NCBI GenBank assembly: GCA_022605955.1
Contig: JAKCOZ010000007.1
Span: 31,350,991-31,414,990 of the forward strand
DNA from: Rallus limicola
Lineage: Eukaryota; Chordata; Aves; Gruiformes; Rallidae
DNA length: 64,000 nt
Reading direction: 5' to 3'
Shown piece after piece: positions 46,402 to 60,949 of this stretch (within the stretch, counting starts at the first letter, position 1; every line of letters begins with the position of its first letter). A model generated the notes under the pieces. That model was not told the origin of the DNA. It did not search any database and saw only the letters and a program-made list of their open reading frames with translations. Made by a program: the position numbers and the translations under genes.

Positions 46402-49400
46402 CTCAGTTGTGAGAAACGTATACATGTTCCCAGAGCTGAAAGCAAACGTAATGCAAATCCACAGTTACTTTTCACAATTGAAGGTTGTCACTTCTTTCAG
46501 TATATTCCCAGCCAGCTCCATAAGGACTGAGTGGTATGATAGTGTTTATTAGTCGCTGCTTTGTCGCTGGCATTCCTTCTTCTACCTTTGCCTGCTGGAT
46601 GAGATCATTCCCGTTTTGTTTGCTTCGTGTTCCTTCTGTGTCAGGTTGGATGCTTTTCCCTCGCCAGCTTGTAGTGGAGGCTGGTGCCGTGTCCAGATCA
46701 GGCTCTGGACTGGTTCCTAGTCTTTTTTTAGGTGAACTCCTCTGCCCCCTGATACCAAATGATTCTGCAACGGAGACAAATGAACAGAGAGCTCAGTCTC
46801 CAGAGAAAAATAAATATTTAACAGCTCTCTTTGTAAATACTCTTTATTTATAGAACAGTTGCAGGTTCTATCAAGCTGGGTAAGTGGGGATGCTTTTTAT
46901 GCAAGAAATCTGCCTTGAGGGACTCTGTAGATACTTAATGTCATCTGTGATAAAATAATGAAATAAATGTGTCGCTCTCATGGGATTCCCTTCCAGCCCC
47001 AATTTTCTGCAATCCACTTTAGTGTTGCACTCTGTCTCTGTTCACATTGCATCCCTTAATACTGTACCGAAACCTCATTTGGGAGGTAACACCTTTATTT
47101 CATGAAGGGGTGGGAAGGCTGTTGAGTGTTTTGACTTAGGCAGAGGAGGCTGAGGCTGTAAGTATCTCTGTCATGTATTGCTGTGGTGTCTCGCTGGGTC
47201 CCTGGGATTGATGTGCTGAGCCTTTTGCTCTCCCACATGGGAAAGCTATTATCTTGGCTTACAAATAGGGCAAAGTAGACCAGGAGAGATGGAGTATGTG
47301 TGACCCCAACTGCCTGCAAGTTAAGAAGTTTTATTCTGCAATGGCTATCTTGCTGCTTCTGGGAGCAAGTTGAGAGACTGTGCTGTTTGCAGAGATGTTT
47401 TGCCCTGTTCTAGGACAGATGTTTGGGACAGGTTACAGGTATAAGCCATAGTTGCTGTTTTCAATCACTTGGAGCCATAAACTAGGAAAAATTAGGCGAC
47501 AGAAGTGCAGTCCTGTACCAAAGACCTATAGCCACTTCTGTCAGCAGTCAGTAACAGTGTCTCAGGCTGGAGGATGTCCTTGCTTGTTACACTGCCCTGG
47601 TCCTGAAGTGTCAGGGCCCCCTTCCAAACCAGTGCAGCTAATCTCTGCCACGCATTGCTCACTGGTGGGTATCCAGGGTTAAACAGCTCAGAGGGTCAAG
47701 CAAACCCAGTCCACCAGGCACGTAAGGTGAGGTGCAAAAGCTTTTCCTAAACTCTTCCAGTAGGCTAGTTATGGCTCTCATGGCAACCTCGAGGAGTCCA
47801 AAGACCATCCTAGGATGTGATGGGAGCTCTGATGGGTGCAGGGTCTCAGGGTGGGCAGTTACAGGTCAGCTGCTGTTTCCACAGAGGTCTGGGAAGGAAT
47901 CCTTTATATTTCCTACCACTTAGGAATGGAAAAGTACTAGGAAAATAAAATCTGGCTGATTTCATAGCAAATAGGGGTGTCCATGGGGCTTGCAAAACAG
48001 AGGCAGCAGCCAAGATGGGTTTTGCAGTTGGGTGGCAGGAGGTCCTGCTGTGCTGGTGGGGCAGTGTGGAGGGACAGGCAGTGACTGTCGTGGGGGAAGC
48101 TAACAGGCAGATGGATGAAGCTGGCATTGTTGGTGGAGCAGAGGCGGTGAGCACTGCTATGTTAACAAATGTGATCAAGCCATCTCAGAGGGGTGAGAGG
48201 GGGCTAAGGGGTTTGAACCAAATGCCCTGACCAAGGGGAGCCATTGGAGCAGCTCATTGGGAAGAGGTGAGAGGGGTTTGGTGATGGTAAGTAACTAGCA
48301 CAAGTTAGGGGTCTAAGGAGTGGTGCTTTTGACTATTACAGGGTGGAGAGTTCAGTAGCTGAAATGGGAATTGTGGTGAGAAGGCGGAGAAGTAAGGCAT
48401 GTACCTGGAATTTTCCTGCAGCCAAATTTTGAGAAGGGTACAGGAAAAAATTCTGCAGGATAGTGATCCTGCTTGGGTTATCTGCTAAAGGAATGCCCCC
48501 CAGGTCACGGGTGGGAGAGACATGGCCAATAGCCAAGACACGGGCAGTAGAGCAGATGGGAGAACAGGAGAAGTCAGGAGCATCGCTATCCCAGAGCGGA
48601 GGTGAGCAGTAGGCTGTTGGAAGCCTGTGGTGGAGCAGTCCTAGTGGTGATGAATTTTTGGAGAACCCCATGGTTCCCAGGTGCCATGGTGGGAAATAGG
48701 TCTGGCTGGTCAGATTTGCTCTGGAAAATGGCTTCCAAGGAAGAGAATCAGGTTCTTCAGGAGGTAGAAGTAGAGATGAGAGCCTGTATTCCTGTTTGGG
48801 TAGGTATGCACTTAAGCTGTGCTGGACAAGATGGTGTGACTTGTAAGAGGAAATCAGCTCCACTGCAAACACAGACTGGTGTAAGAGTTTAACTGCTGGG
48901 TCCCTAGCTCAGCTTCCTTCTACAGCAACACAATGTGCCATGTAGACTTCCAGTTTACAGTAAGTTGAGACTGGTTTGTTGTCTGGAGAGGCATGACATG
49001 CACACTGGCAGGTCCGACTTTCCCACCCCTGAGGATCAGGGATCCAGGCTGGCAGAAAGCTCTATGTGGGAGTGAAGGGCACATCTCTCCTGCAAGAGCA
49101 CTCTGAGGTATTGCAGTAACAAGGACTCCCCAAAACAAAGCCTGAGGGCCTTTTTTAAATTTTTTATGGTGGTTTAGGATCCACACACACACATTGTATT
49201 GCAAGTCAGCAGTCTGTTTCAAGTCCCCATGTAACCATGCATGGAGTCTCTCCCTCACCCAAACCCTTGCTCACTGCTCTTAAAGCTAACCCAGGCTCTG
49301 ATAGCTTTCCTCTCTACTGGTCCTGAGTGATTTAAAACACATGCTCCTACTTCATGTCTGCCTGCTGAATAAGAACATTATGAGATAGAGTTGGGTAAAT

Positions 49401-51857
49401 TGGAAGGAGGGAGATGGGAAATGTCAGAAATAGCAACAATTAAATTTCCTAGACCTTTCCTTCTCCACCTGTCCCAGAACTTTCCTTCATCTTCTGCTGC
49501 CACTGGTGTTTTTTGGTAGTGTTGTCCTCTCTAGGGGCTGCTCACTCGCTAGGGTGTCTGCTGGAAATCAGGGAGTCTGACACCCTGAAAGCAGGAGCAC
49601 TTGAACCTGCAGGTCTACTCATATGTTGGAGAACATACCCCTGTCTCCTAACTGAGCAAGCACAGTGGGGGTGAGTAGCATGTGCTGTGCATCACAAATA
49701 ATGCCACTCAGTGCAGCGGTGAAACTTGCACGAGTAATGTGTGCTTAGTCCCACCTCTGCAGTTGGCAGAGCTAGGGGAGAGCATCACATGTGCACTGAG
49801 TGCAGTAGTGGTCTCTGAGTTGTCTCCTCCTTAACTGTCAACATTAGTCATGACTCAGGTATAAACAATCTGGCATGCTTCCTGTCTGTGCTTCTCTGAG
49901 CACAGTCTTCTGCTTGCATGCCTCAAACCAGACTGTAACTGCATTTGCTGTGCTCTGAAATGCAGCCAGGCTTGCTATGAATGAATCAAACTGCTCGGGG
50001 CGGCTGGGTTTCAGAGCCTGCTCTGAGTGTGTGTAGGAAGGGAGAGTGCTGGAGATACTACAGGAGGAGCAGCAGGATGGGGAATGGTCTTGAATTAATT
50101 GTTATACATTTGTTAGATATTATATAATTACATACTATGTAAATACAAAGAGGAACTACTGGGGTGTGTTTAGCTCTGTTATAAAGCATCCAGTGGATCC
50201 CCATCTTGATACAACCTTGTTCTCTGATGGTTTTCTCTTAAGTAAAAAAACTTGTTGAGTGGCTATGGACAGGCCATCCCTCTGGTACTGGAGAAGGGCA
50301 GAGAAGAGCTTCCTGCTTTGATCTTGCTTCTGCTGGAGTTGGTAGCAAAATTCAGGAGGACTTCAATGAGCCAGGATCAGCCCTTGTGAAAATACTCCCA
50401 AGGTGCCTGGAGAAAACACTGAGGAGAAGCCCATGCATGCCTGTGGGGATATGGGAGTGGACCCTTGGTGGGGGTTGCTTCCTTATAAACATGCTCCTCT
50501 TGTTGCATGTTATGTAAAGAAACTAGCAGCAATTTCCTAAAGAAACTGTTGCAGCAGTAAATTTTGGTCTGTTACTATAGAAATTGTGCTGCTTTTTGTA
50601 AAAGAAGATCCAAGTACCAAAGATAGGATCCAAATACCTTGCTTTGCTGTCTGTGAAAACCTTGAGGGTGCATTTCGCTTGTGTGTCATAAGGATCTCTG
50701 AGCATCTCTTTCCAACCAAGCCTGGCTGAGTAATAGTGTCATCGGGGTGAACTCCTGACTCTGTGTGTTAGCCTCGTGCTAGCCCTGACCACCGGAGGTA
50801 CGCCCAGTATGTTAGAAGTGGTGTAAAGCTGTCAGAGCCAGCCACAGTGTACATCATCTCAGGGGATCCTGGGTTTGGAGTGTAGAAAGCAGACAGGTTC
50901 AAATTTGCATCACCTGGCATGTGGTGCATGCCTGTGGTGGTGACACAAGGGGATGACTGCACATCTTACTTCCTGGCAGAGAACAGTTCCAGGGTGTCCT
51001 TAACCCTGAGGCCAATCAGGTGGAAAACAAATCCTGTGCTCAGCCCCCAGGATGGCCCTAGCACTGCTCCGCAGTCCTGGTATGTCTGGTGCACACAAGG
51101 CTCTCTGCTCAGGGACATGGAGAGGATGGACACGATGACCTCCAACCAGCTGCCATAGTGGCAGCAGGGGTGTGAATGGTGGTTTAGTTGCTATGTAAGT
51201 GACTCAAAAAGAGTATTTGAGTAGCAAAACAAGTAGCAAGGTATTTTGAGGGCTTTGTAAGCTACTTGCAAAATGGATAAACATGAAAAAAGTCAGACTT
51301 ATAAGGGTGGGCAGTTTCTGGGCTGCAGCTCTGAGCAGCATCCTCAGGGTAGGACTGCTGTGGGGCACAGCACTTACAGGTAGTGAAGCTGAGTCATTGT
51401 TCCAGTGTTTTGGCTTGCTTCAGGTTCATGGAGGCTTGGGTCTGTGCATGCCCAATGCCTCTCTCTGCTCATCTGTCTGTGCTCTCCTCATCCAGAGGCA
51501 CTCGGTCAGCGGGAGAGAGCTGACTGTGCTGCTGGAAAATACCAGAGTACCACCTGCTTAGCTAATAATAATAAAAAAAAATACCAACACACCAGTAGGT
51601 TTAGATGTTACCCCTGTTTCTGACACCTGGCTTCTGCATCGTGTCACTTGTCTCCTAGCAGATGCACAGCTGTGTCCATCAGGGCTCTGGCTGATCATAG
51701 GTACATGTTGAAACAGCTGCTTCTCCTAAAACCCTTAGTCATTGTACTGTGCTCTGGTGTGCTGGTGGGGTAAAGCATTGGGTTCAGGTGTCCTGTCCTC
51801 TTCTGTGGCTGCCTGAAACATGTTGGTAGGTTTAGGACCTGTAACATCAGTGTAATG

Positions 51858-52082
51858 GAAAGTTCCTCACCAATATGCAGAAGTAGTCTTTCACAGCAAG
51901 GGTGCCAGAGCCCTGGGACAGCCTGCCCAGGGGGGTGTGGAGTCTCCTTCTCTGGAGATATTCAAGACCTATCTGGACACCTACCTATGTGACCTGTCCT
52001 AGGGAACCTGCTTTGGCAGGGGGGTTGGACCCGTTCATCTCTGGAGGTCTCTTCCAACCCCTACAATTCTGTGAATTCTGTA
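51858..52082 (+). mobile_element. CR1 LINE fragment, 3' end
   Basis: It starts in the AAGTTCCTCACCAATATG block, continues with GGGTGCCAGAGCCCTGGGAC and GGGGGTGTGGAGTCTCCTTC, and ends in an altered tail, ACAATTCTGTGAATTCTGTA. About 225 bases, 5'-truncated, non-coding. Confidence 0.95.
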
Positions 52083-52089
52083 ATGAGCT

Positions 52090-55000
52090 CTGAGCCATGT
52101 ATGGCATTGATGAGTGCAGTAGCTACTGGAAAAGTTGCAGACTCTTGTTCTAAGATCCCTTCCCAACACCCTGAGTGCCAGGGTGATGCCATACCAGCTA
52201 CCTGTTGGCTATCAACAGTCCCCCCCTTAAAACATGCTGCTTTCATGCAGAATGTGGTAATACACAGCGATTTCAAAATTTGTCTGTTCTTGCCCCCTGC
52301 AATGCATGTCTGTAGCTGCCTCTGAGCCTGGCATACTGTCTGCTGAGGTGAAGGCTCCTGGGGCATGTTGAGCATTACAGTGCATTCGTGTCTTATGCCA
52401 TCACTGCCGCTGTTCTGCAGGAGAAATGGCCCTCTTGTGCAGCCTCATCAGCTGCTATTGATCACTTAACTTGCTTGTCCAGAAGCTTTAGCAGGGTTTA
52501 TCTTGCTGGCACCATCTAAGACCACTTTGCTTTGTCTCCAACACTCAGTCCTGAGATCTCCAGAAGGAGGGAAAGTCACTGTTGTCACACCCCAGGAGGC
52601 AATGATATTCAGAAACTTGAAGTAACTTTCTGTGCTCTGCTTTAGGTAGCACCTAATCTATTTGAGCAAAGGAGCCAGCTGTCCCTCTTGTTTCAACAGG
52701 AGTAGCTGGGAAGTTGTATAAAGATCTTGGTGTATGTCCTGGCATTTCCCTTGCCTTGGATGGGATGGAAGCACAGACCCAGATAACATCGTAACTGATA
52801 GATTTGACAGGGTTTCTGGGCCAGTACTGTGTCAGTTTCCTATATGAAATGAGTACGACTTCCTTCTGCCTCTGGACACTGAACTTCTGGGGGACCCATT
52901 AAATCACTTAGAGATTTGAGTACTAGGTGCATCTGAAACTTAGTTTGTGGCTGTTTTACAATGGCTGGATTTTGTTCCAGGCAATTGGAAGCTTGGGGAG
53001 AGGGAGGGGAGGTTGGGGTTGCTCCTCTGCTGCTCCTTATCTGAGACCCACGTCATCAGAAGCTGGGTGTCAAATTGATTTGTGCACCTTCAAAACAGCA
53101 GCAGGTAACTTGGTGAGCCACATTTCATAAGACATCTGGGAAGGTTGTCCCTTCTTCACAAAGGTTGGCATCATTCTGGTGGACACCATTTCCTCTTTGC
53201 TCTCTGCAGGGTAGAAGCACACTCAGCTTTTTGCCTTTGTTGGACCAAAGGGGTTGAACAAAACTTGTCCGACTGTGTGAGCTGAAATTTGTTCAGTTTA
53301 ACCTTAAAACATGTTTTGCCTGCAATGAGCTATTGTCAAAGACAGTAATGCTTGGTATTGTTTCTTGTTCCTGAGCCACTGATTGTAGAGCATCTATCTC
53401 TTTTCTCAAAATTGCTATTTTTATCATAGTATAGATGGTTAGTAGAGAGTTTTGAAGAGTGTGTGTTGGCTCATGGAGACAGCAATATTTAGCACTTAAG
53501 GATTTGGGGGGTTTTGTTTTTTTTTATCTTTAAAACAATCCACTTTGAACAGGGAAAAATGTGTAAACTCTTTAGGACAGGGATTGGGGCTTATTTGGTT
53601 CTGTAGCACTGAAATCATGACTGGGGGAAAGTTTTTCGTCTGGGGAAACATTCTTGCTATAAAAATTATGCCTAGTAATCATACAGAGAAATCACTTTAC
53701 ATGAATAGCTCAGAAATGCTGGAGAAGGTATTTTGATTGGGACATTTCTAGTGCTAATAGTTAAACTGTATCCTGTCTCTTTCAAATTTATGAAAAGCAG
53801 TTTTATCTGTCCCAGGAGGTTTTCTTTTGTTGTTTAAAGTTCCAGAAATCTACATGGGAGATCTTAAAATTGGATGAGCACTGTGTGACTAAGACTGAGG
53901 CATTTCTGAGTTAAGTTGTAACTTGAAGCATAAGAAAATAAAGGTTCTCTTGGCTTGTTGCATTAGTAGGGTGTATTTGAACCAGTGTGTTGCATGTCAT
54001 TAAACATATGGTGAATCACATCTGACATACATGCCAAAAAGAGTCTGAGATAATGGGACCAAAATGTCACGCCGTAACAATATTCACATACCAGAGTAAT
54101 TTCCTGGAATATAATCCTCAGGGAATGAAAAATTAAATTTGAAAATATATCCCTATTTCTATCTTTCCCCATGTAAAGTAAAACCAGTGGAAATTGTTAA
54201 CCCATTGGCTCTTCTTGGAGCAGCTTGTGAATGTTAACACTTCTTGCTGGGTTTTGAGTGCACTTTTTCTACCTCAGCTTCACCTGCCAAAGAGTAAAAC
54301 GCACCATCCATGTGTAGCATTCTTTAACTTCCACCATGCTAATTTACTGGGAATGTTGATGGGTTCCAGTGTGTTTACACAGTCCTTGAATTAGATTGGA
54401 AAGGCAACATGGAATTTGAAAGAAAAGCAGAATGTATATTTGTGGTCTTTCCTTTTTTGTAGCCATTTCAAAGGAGGAAGCCAGGGGTGTCTTCATCTAT
54501 GTGTAGATACAAATTGCCAGCAAAAGCGTAGCGGAAAATGTGTTTTATCATTCCTTCCTTTGCCAGTGTGCTGAACCCTCAGAGTTGAGGTGGGCATGGC
54601 TGTAGGTTGGGCTAAAATTTGGGCAGGAGTGAGGACATGCTGCAGCTCATGTGTAGTTGGCATGGGGGAGGAAAACCTGGGAGCCCCTGACAGTGACTCT
54701 GTTGGTAGAGGGAAAGTGCCCCTGTGGGGTGGGATTCAGCAGCAGGAAGTCTGGCCTTCTGGCCATTTGAGCTGAATACAGGAGTCCTGCAGGAAGCTGA
54801 GGGCAAAGCTGTTGCTTATTTTCTTCTCCAAGTCCATGTAGCTCTCTGCCCCTGCCTTTCTTTCCCTCTTACTCTTGCAGCAATCCAAAACCCATTTGAG
54901 GTGCAACCCAATGCCTGCTGTATTTGTTGTCTACCTACAAATCACCCTTCTTCCACTCAGGAGCACCTGGTGCTATTGTCCACACATACACACGGTAAAC

Positions 55001-57560
55001 TTACAGGCTCACCAGGATGAATTCTGTATTGAAATCACACATGTAACATCATCAAAGCTCTGGTTTAAGCAGGGCAGATGGAAAATGCCCTGCTGACCTA
55101 ATGCCCATTAAAAAAATACATCTGTAGCTGGTGTCAATGGGCTGCTTTCTTCTTTTCCTTTCTTTCCTTTTCTTATCATTTCTGTGCGTTCTCTTCGTAA
55201 GAACTTCAGTGCTGCATTAAAGAGATTACAGGTGCTTCTCATCTTCACCTTTTTTCCACCTGATTTTGCTTCTTCAGTAAGCCCCAGGGTTTTTTTGTTG
55301 GTTTTCTTTATTTCAAACTGATTGATTTATAGCTCTCCTACCTGCTGGGAAAGATTGACCTGCTACTGAGCATCTTCAGACAGCCTTCTTTTTGAGTCAC
55401 TTGGGACTAGAAGCAAACAGAGGGCTGGGTTCAAAGGTGTTTCTTTCCTGGTGCTATTTACACCCTAAGGAAACAGCCATGTCATGTGCTGGTTTTGTAT
55501 AGCTTGATATATGCCTTGTGTATATGTGCCTACACATTGAAATGTGATTCTTAAAGGGGGAAAGACTATTTTTCTTTTTTTTTCCTTTTATTTTCCACTT
55601 ACACCCTCTTGATTTGTTCCTTCATATCTGAATGAAATCTCATTGTACTCCCACCCCTCCCCCCCTTTCTCTCACAGTATGCTTTTGATGGAGTTTTGGG
55701 GGTGGTGATAGTGTTTTTGTTGATTCAAGCCTTGGGCAGTGGTTTGGCTCCTCTGAAACAGATGGCATAGATCCCATCCAAAGCATTTCAAAGGGTTAAT
55801 GAATTTGTGCTTCTCCTCCCACTTTGCCACCCTAGTTTCTCTCTGCATGTCTGGGGCAGATGTGGAATGAGCAGTGGTGCTGAGTCACTGTGCCAAGAAG
55901 GAAGCAGGGAAGGATACCTTTCACATTGCTTCTGTTTGCTGCAAGCTCTAGGGACCATGGGAGTTACCCTGTTGTTCAGCATTTGAAGCCCTGAAAAGGT
56001 ATCTTGAGGCAGTCTGGAAAGAGTTTGTGGGCTGATTGGTTGGTTGGGTTTTTTTCACTTCCTGCCATCCAATACCCACACTGAATTATTTCACCTTCAA
56101 AGGAACAAACCTGATGTGCTGGGATGTCTGTTATTTATCCTTTCTAAAGGATGAGTCGGGCAGTGCTGAATTTCCTCAGCCAGGTCTCCTGCTTTTATGT
56201 GTTGGCCTGAAAATGCCGACCTCAGCAGTTAGGCCAATTTGTTCCACAAAAGGGGTAAAATCTGTCTACCCTTATTTTTTCAAAACTGAATTCCAATAAG
56301 ATCTAAAATTAAAAACAAATGTGGAGGGGAGAGGCCTTTTTTTTTTTTTTAAATTTGCTTCCATAGACTTAATGTTAAGGCTCTTTCTCACTCGTTCACG
56401 CAACACCGAAGACTGAGTCCCATGGATGTTGCCCTTGAACTCTTATTCAGTGCCATCTTTCATTATTGGGAAACAGCTAGAGATGCCACACTTGAAGTTT
56501 GGCAAGTCACAAAAGCGACCAGTGAAGATTTAGATGCTGGCCCTACTCCAAAGATGAATTGAACACAGGGTGACCTGTCCTGTCTTATCTCTCCCATCCC
56601 TGCTTGCTTGGGGGATGGTTTGGATGCAGTTAACTGATGGGAGCCACCAGTATTTGGAGAGGAGGGGTTTGGGAGCTGATTTCGGCAGCCAGATCCAGTT
56701 TCTCAGCAGCGTTGTGTGCAGTTAGGCTGTGTTTCATCATATTTGCTTTATTTTAATAAGTGTTACGAGAGGACTGCTCGGTGACTAAGTGAGGATTTTC
56801 CATTAGAGGCTCTGTAGCCTTTTCATGCTCCCTGGCTGTCTTTCCTCCTCTTGCAATACCATGCAGGGGATAATTGTGCTTTAGAAATGAGTTTTTTTTC
56901 CAAAAGGAGGGATGAGGCCTTTGGCCTACACGAGCGGGAAAGGATTTTATGAGTTTCGTGTTTGTTCCTTCTCTCTCTCTCTTCTAATTTTTACCCTTTA
57001 ATTTACTGTTGTGAGGCCGTAAGAGATACCAGGGAAGTTCAGTGTATTGGCTCATATCAGGCACGATTCATCCTCAAACCAGAAGCAGCCCTCCTCCACA
57101 GGGACTGTCTCAGGAGTATTTCTGTAGGCCACACAAGTTAGGAGCTATGTGAATAGTTTGGTTTTTTTCTGCTTGAGCTTCCTTCACACTCTCAATGTTT
57201 TCATGGAGGTGGAGAAGGCAAAGGCATTGCAGGAGAAGCAGATTGTTCCTACAAGACAAAAAATAAAGAGAAGAGGAACTTTGGGGAGGAAAGACAAAAG
57301 TCATTCAGGAATTCAATTTTTCTTCTTGGCTTCCTCTTTGAGGTGAGGAGCATGCAGTAAGTCCTGTAAGTAAGTCTCTAGTTCACTGAATATCTTGAGA
57401 CGGGTTGCATCAGGAAATGCTTGTGAGCAAGTGTTTCCTTACCAGAAGGCAGCTGATCTGCTGGAACTGAAGCTCTCCACATAAATGTGTGTTTTGCCAA
57501 TGCTTTGTTAGGAAAGAGGCCTAAAGCCCAGGCTGGATTTGAGAGAAATGAATCTGAGAT
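52090..57560. other. Inferred intron, no gene seen
   Basis: No supportable exon. Low-complexity T-rich and C-rich patches near 53,515, 55,570 and 56,337. The short open frames lack domains and overlap on both strands. Confidence 0.5.
56337..56350. repeat. Poly-T run
   Basis: Fourteen T in a row. Confidence 0.85.
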
Positions 57561-57564
57561 GATG

Positions 57565-57805
57565 TAGGACAAGAGGAAATAGCCTCAAGTTGCGCCAGGG
57601 GTGGTTTAGATTGGATATTGGGAAAAATTTCTTCACTGAAAGGGTTGCCAGTCACTGGTATGGGCTGTCCAGGGAAGTGGGTGAGTCACTGTCCCTGGAG
57701 GAATTTAAAAGATGCCTAGATGTGGTGCTTAGGGATGTGGTTTTGTGGCAGTGCTAGGTTGGACTTAATCTTAAGGGTCTTTTCCAAACAAGACAATTCT
57801 ATGTC
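57565..57805 (+). mobile_element. CR1 LINE fragment of a different, older-looking type
   Basis: Blocks TTTAGATTGGATATTGGGAA, TTCTTCACTGAAAGGGTTGC, TCCCTGGAGGAATTTAAAAG and GGATGTGGTTTTGTGGCAGT follow a CR1 3' end distinct from the group at 33.5, 38-39 and 51.9 kb, which uses GGAGTCTCCTTCTC. It ends at a degraded CAATTCTATG. At least two CR1 lineages are therefore present. Confidence 0.9.
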
Positions 57806-59989
57806 GTTTCAGGTCTCTGCTATCCCTAATATTCTTTACTGGACTATTGTGTCTCCCCTTCTCAGCTGCTTATCTGGATTTTGGAGTTGGGTGACTTCAA
57901 ATAATAGCACCGGCTTTTGCTGCCACTCATGGTTTTTCCTAAACCTCAGAAACTGTTGTGCAACTAAACTTTAACATAAAGCCTCAGGAGAAATAACTTG
58001 GACTGCTTCAGTCTGGGTAATCCTAGTGCTTATACCAGAGTATTGCAGGTGATGAGACAGAGAGGGAATGATGCTGGAAAGGGGGTGGGAGGAACCCTTT
58101 GGTGCTGGTTTGTGTGTCAGCTTTGGATCCCAAGTAGTTATACAAAGGATTTGGCTCCATAGCTAGGTTGAAGAATAGCCAAAGACAAGATGTGCCTGGA
58201 GGTTTCAGCTCCCACACATGTATGGGGATGCTGAATTTCTAAAATATTCATCAAAGAGCAGAGGGGTGATGTTTTGCAGGGAAACAGAGTTGCTGATATG
58301 AGCTTGCCAGCATAGTCTGTGTTTGATTGGTGCTGCAGCCACAGCAGGTTGGTAGTAGCAGAACATCAGGCACTACATCCAGCAATGGCTGTCAGAGGCA
58401 GTGAGTGGGCTCCACGCCAGCCCAGCTGCCTGTGGCAGTGTTGAGCCTAGTGTGGTTGTCATGCCACAGCCGGGAGTGACATATCTTCAGCCTGGCCTCC
58501 AAAAGGATGTATCCCTTGGTGAGCATCCCATCCCACTGCTGCATGTGGAGACTGAGAGCATGGCCCAGTTGCCCTAATTCCACTTCCTTCTGGTGTGGAG
58601 AACGACTTTGGGACTACAAAGGTACATTTCCATGCTGTTTAAGAAACAAAATGTGTTGACTGTGCTTCACAAAGCAAGCAAACCAACCAGCCAGTGAATG
58701 ACCGAGCAGCTGGTTAACAGTTGGAGCTAAATTTCTGTGGTTAGGCTGTAGAAGTGCTGCTTTTCCCCGATGTATTTGGTTCCTTGGGGTGACAGGATTG
58801 ACAGGCTGGAATTGACAGCTGGAGATTTTCAGCAGGCTCTTTCCTTGCCCTTCATCACTGTACAGCAAAGGAAAGCAGGCTCGGTGCTGGTGGGTTGCCA
58901 TGGAAAGAGCTGCCACATCGCACTGAGTTCATAGTGGGGTGTTTGGTTGTTTCTTTTTGAGAGAAATTTTAATGAACATTGTAAAACTGGAATATGATCT
59001 AAATGAATGCAAGCTGGTCACAAACTCAGTGGCTCTTGAAATTATATCATTAAGGAATTTTCTTTTTCTTCCCTTGGAAAGAGGACACATGTTTTGGCAA
59101 GCAAATACAGAGCATTAGTGTCACACTGGATTTTGATCACTGGTTGGCTGCAGCCTGTTTTGCAGTACAGAGGAGAGAGGAGAAAGGAGAAGGGTTTGCT
59201 GGTATGAGAGTGAGCGCTCTGTGGACATGTTGCTGCAGACCTGATCCTGGCCATTTCTGTGCCTCTCATGGCCCTGGCACACATGGTGCTATAGGTTTTT
59301 AATACACCGTGTTGGAAGAGTTTGGCCTTTTAACCTCTAGAATATCTCCTAGCATGCTTAGGCAGAGCGGGGATGATGTCTGTGCCACGTGACCAATCCC
59401 AAACTTTGAGACTCTTCTGGCACCAATGTTTCTTGAGCTGTTCCTGAATGCTCTCTGGGGCGGTTATGCACAGGGGTTTGCAGGATTTCCAGCTCAGTTT
59501 GGCTGGAGAAGCAGCACAGGCTGCCCAAATGATGGGATTTTTTTTGAAATGTGAAGATTGAACATTTCTGTTAAACACATTCCCTCTGTGGACCTCACCA
59601 GGCAAATGAGCGGGGACAAGGCCTGCACAGGTCACAGGCATAGGTAGAAAGAGGTTAACGCCTTTCTCCTGCTGCCTTTTTGGAAATACTTATCAAGGAG
59701 ACCTTCCATGAGAGCAGCAGAGCTCTGGGGTTCAAAGCAGGACAGGGAGGCAGGCTGGTAAGGGAACATGAATTGTATGAAATGAGAGAAAAATGGCACT
59801 GGTGAGGCTTATAGGATGTTAAAAACTTCAGCTCAGTTCTTGCTTTCCTTCTGATGACCAAGATAGCAAGAGCAGCTACCTTCTGACCTGACTCCTGGTT
59901 TTGTTATTCTGCCTTGCTATGCTTCTTTGCAGGGTTATGTTCTTTGTATTCAGGTGTGTAATCTTCTTAGAGAGTAGTTATTCTGTGTT

Positions 59990-60300
59990 TTGCTTTTGTG
60001 GTGGAATCAATTGTGTGTAAGAAACTCTTAACAAATAATATCATCAGATACTTTTTAATGAAGCAAATTGCTCAGTGATAGATTTCTGACATACCAAAAG
60101 GCAATGTGAAATAATCAATTGACCTCATGAGAGGCAATGAAGACACGTTTCCCTACGGAGATGTTTTTCATGTGTATAAACCAGCCTTTGCTTTTTCAAG
60201 TGAGATCCCTCCTACTCGCCAGGAACGGGAGGAGAGGAAACCCAGTTTAAAAAAAAAATAAAATATTTAGACAAATACCATTCAATGAGCAACTGTTTTA
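59990..60300. promoter_or_regulatory. AT-rich candidate regulatory block
   Basis: It carries two ATCAATTG sites (near 60,007 and 60,115), several AAATAAT cores and a few retained CpGs (near 60,145, 60,156 and 60,217). It has no repeat signature. Inference only. Confidence 0.25.
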
Positions 60301-60949
60301 AGGAGCAGTTCTCCTCCTTTTCTCTATTGCTCAAGCATTATTGTTGCAGTTTGTTCATTTGGACGTGCTATGAAGTAGCCCCAGGGAGAATCCAGGGAGA
60401 CAAAGAAGCTGATGCCTGTGGTGACTTGGGCCTGCACTGAGAATAGCTAGTACACCCAGATTAAAAGACATGGGAGGAGTTGGGAGGAGGCAACCACCAA
60501 GTGTTCTTCCTCATGTTTTAAGGTGTTCAGATGGCAAACGTTTCTGCTGGAAAAAAAATAAATGAATGTGAGGGTTTGCCATTTTTTTGTTTGTTTTCCT
60601 TGGCAGTTTATTCTTCAGCATAGAAATAATCTGTCTGGGTGAAACATGGTCCCTTAGTGATTTGGGAGCATAAGGAGTGTGCCAGGTGGACACCAAAGCA
60701 CCCAAGCTTTGAGTAGTCCAGATGATACTCAGTTCTAGAAGTAGGGACTGGTTTGTTCTGCATCCCTTGATGTTTAAAATGAGAAGTGGAAGAAACAAAA
60801 TGCATCCTTTGTGGCATGCTCTGTGGTAAAAGTCTGAAGGCATGGACTCTGCTAGTCTGATTGTATTTACAAGTGTCATTACTTTATTTTTTTAATACAT
60901 AATCAGGTCTGATGATACTTCATTTACTTCCAAAGATCCTTTTCACTCT

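Larger units (their letters stand above)
44180..51850. other. Inferred intron, no gene seen
   Basis: No exon is supportable. It contains two candidate regulatory blocks (44,860-45,060 and 46,065-46,250), a G-quadruplex-capable A/C tract (46,321-46,401) and a 178-codon minus-strand frame at 48,336-48,872 without recognisable domains. Confidence 0.5.

Noticed and set aside
48336..48872. 178-codon minus-strand frame
   Set aside because: Proline/serine/leucine-rich without domain, overlapped by a + strand frame, with no splice or promoter context.
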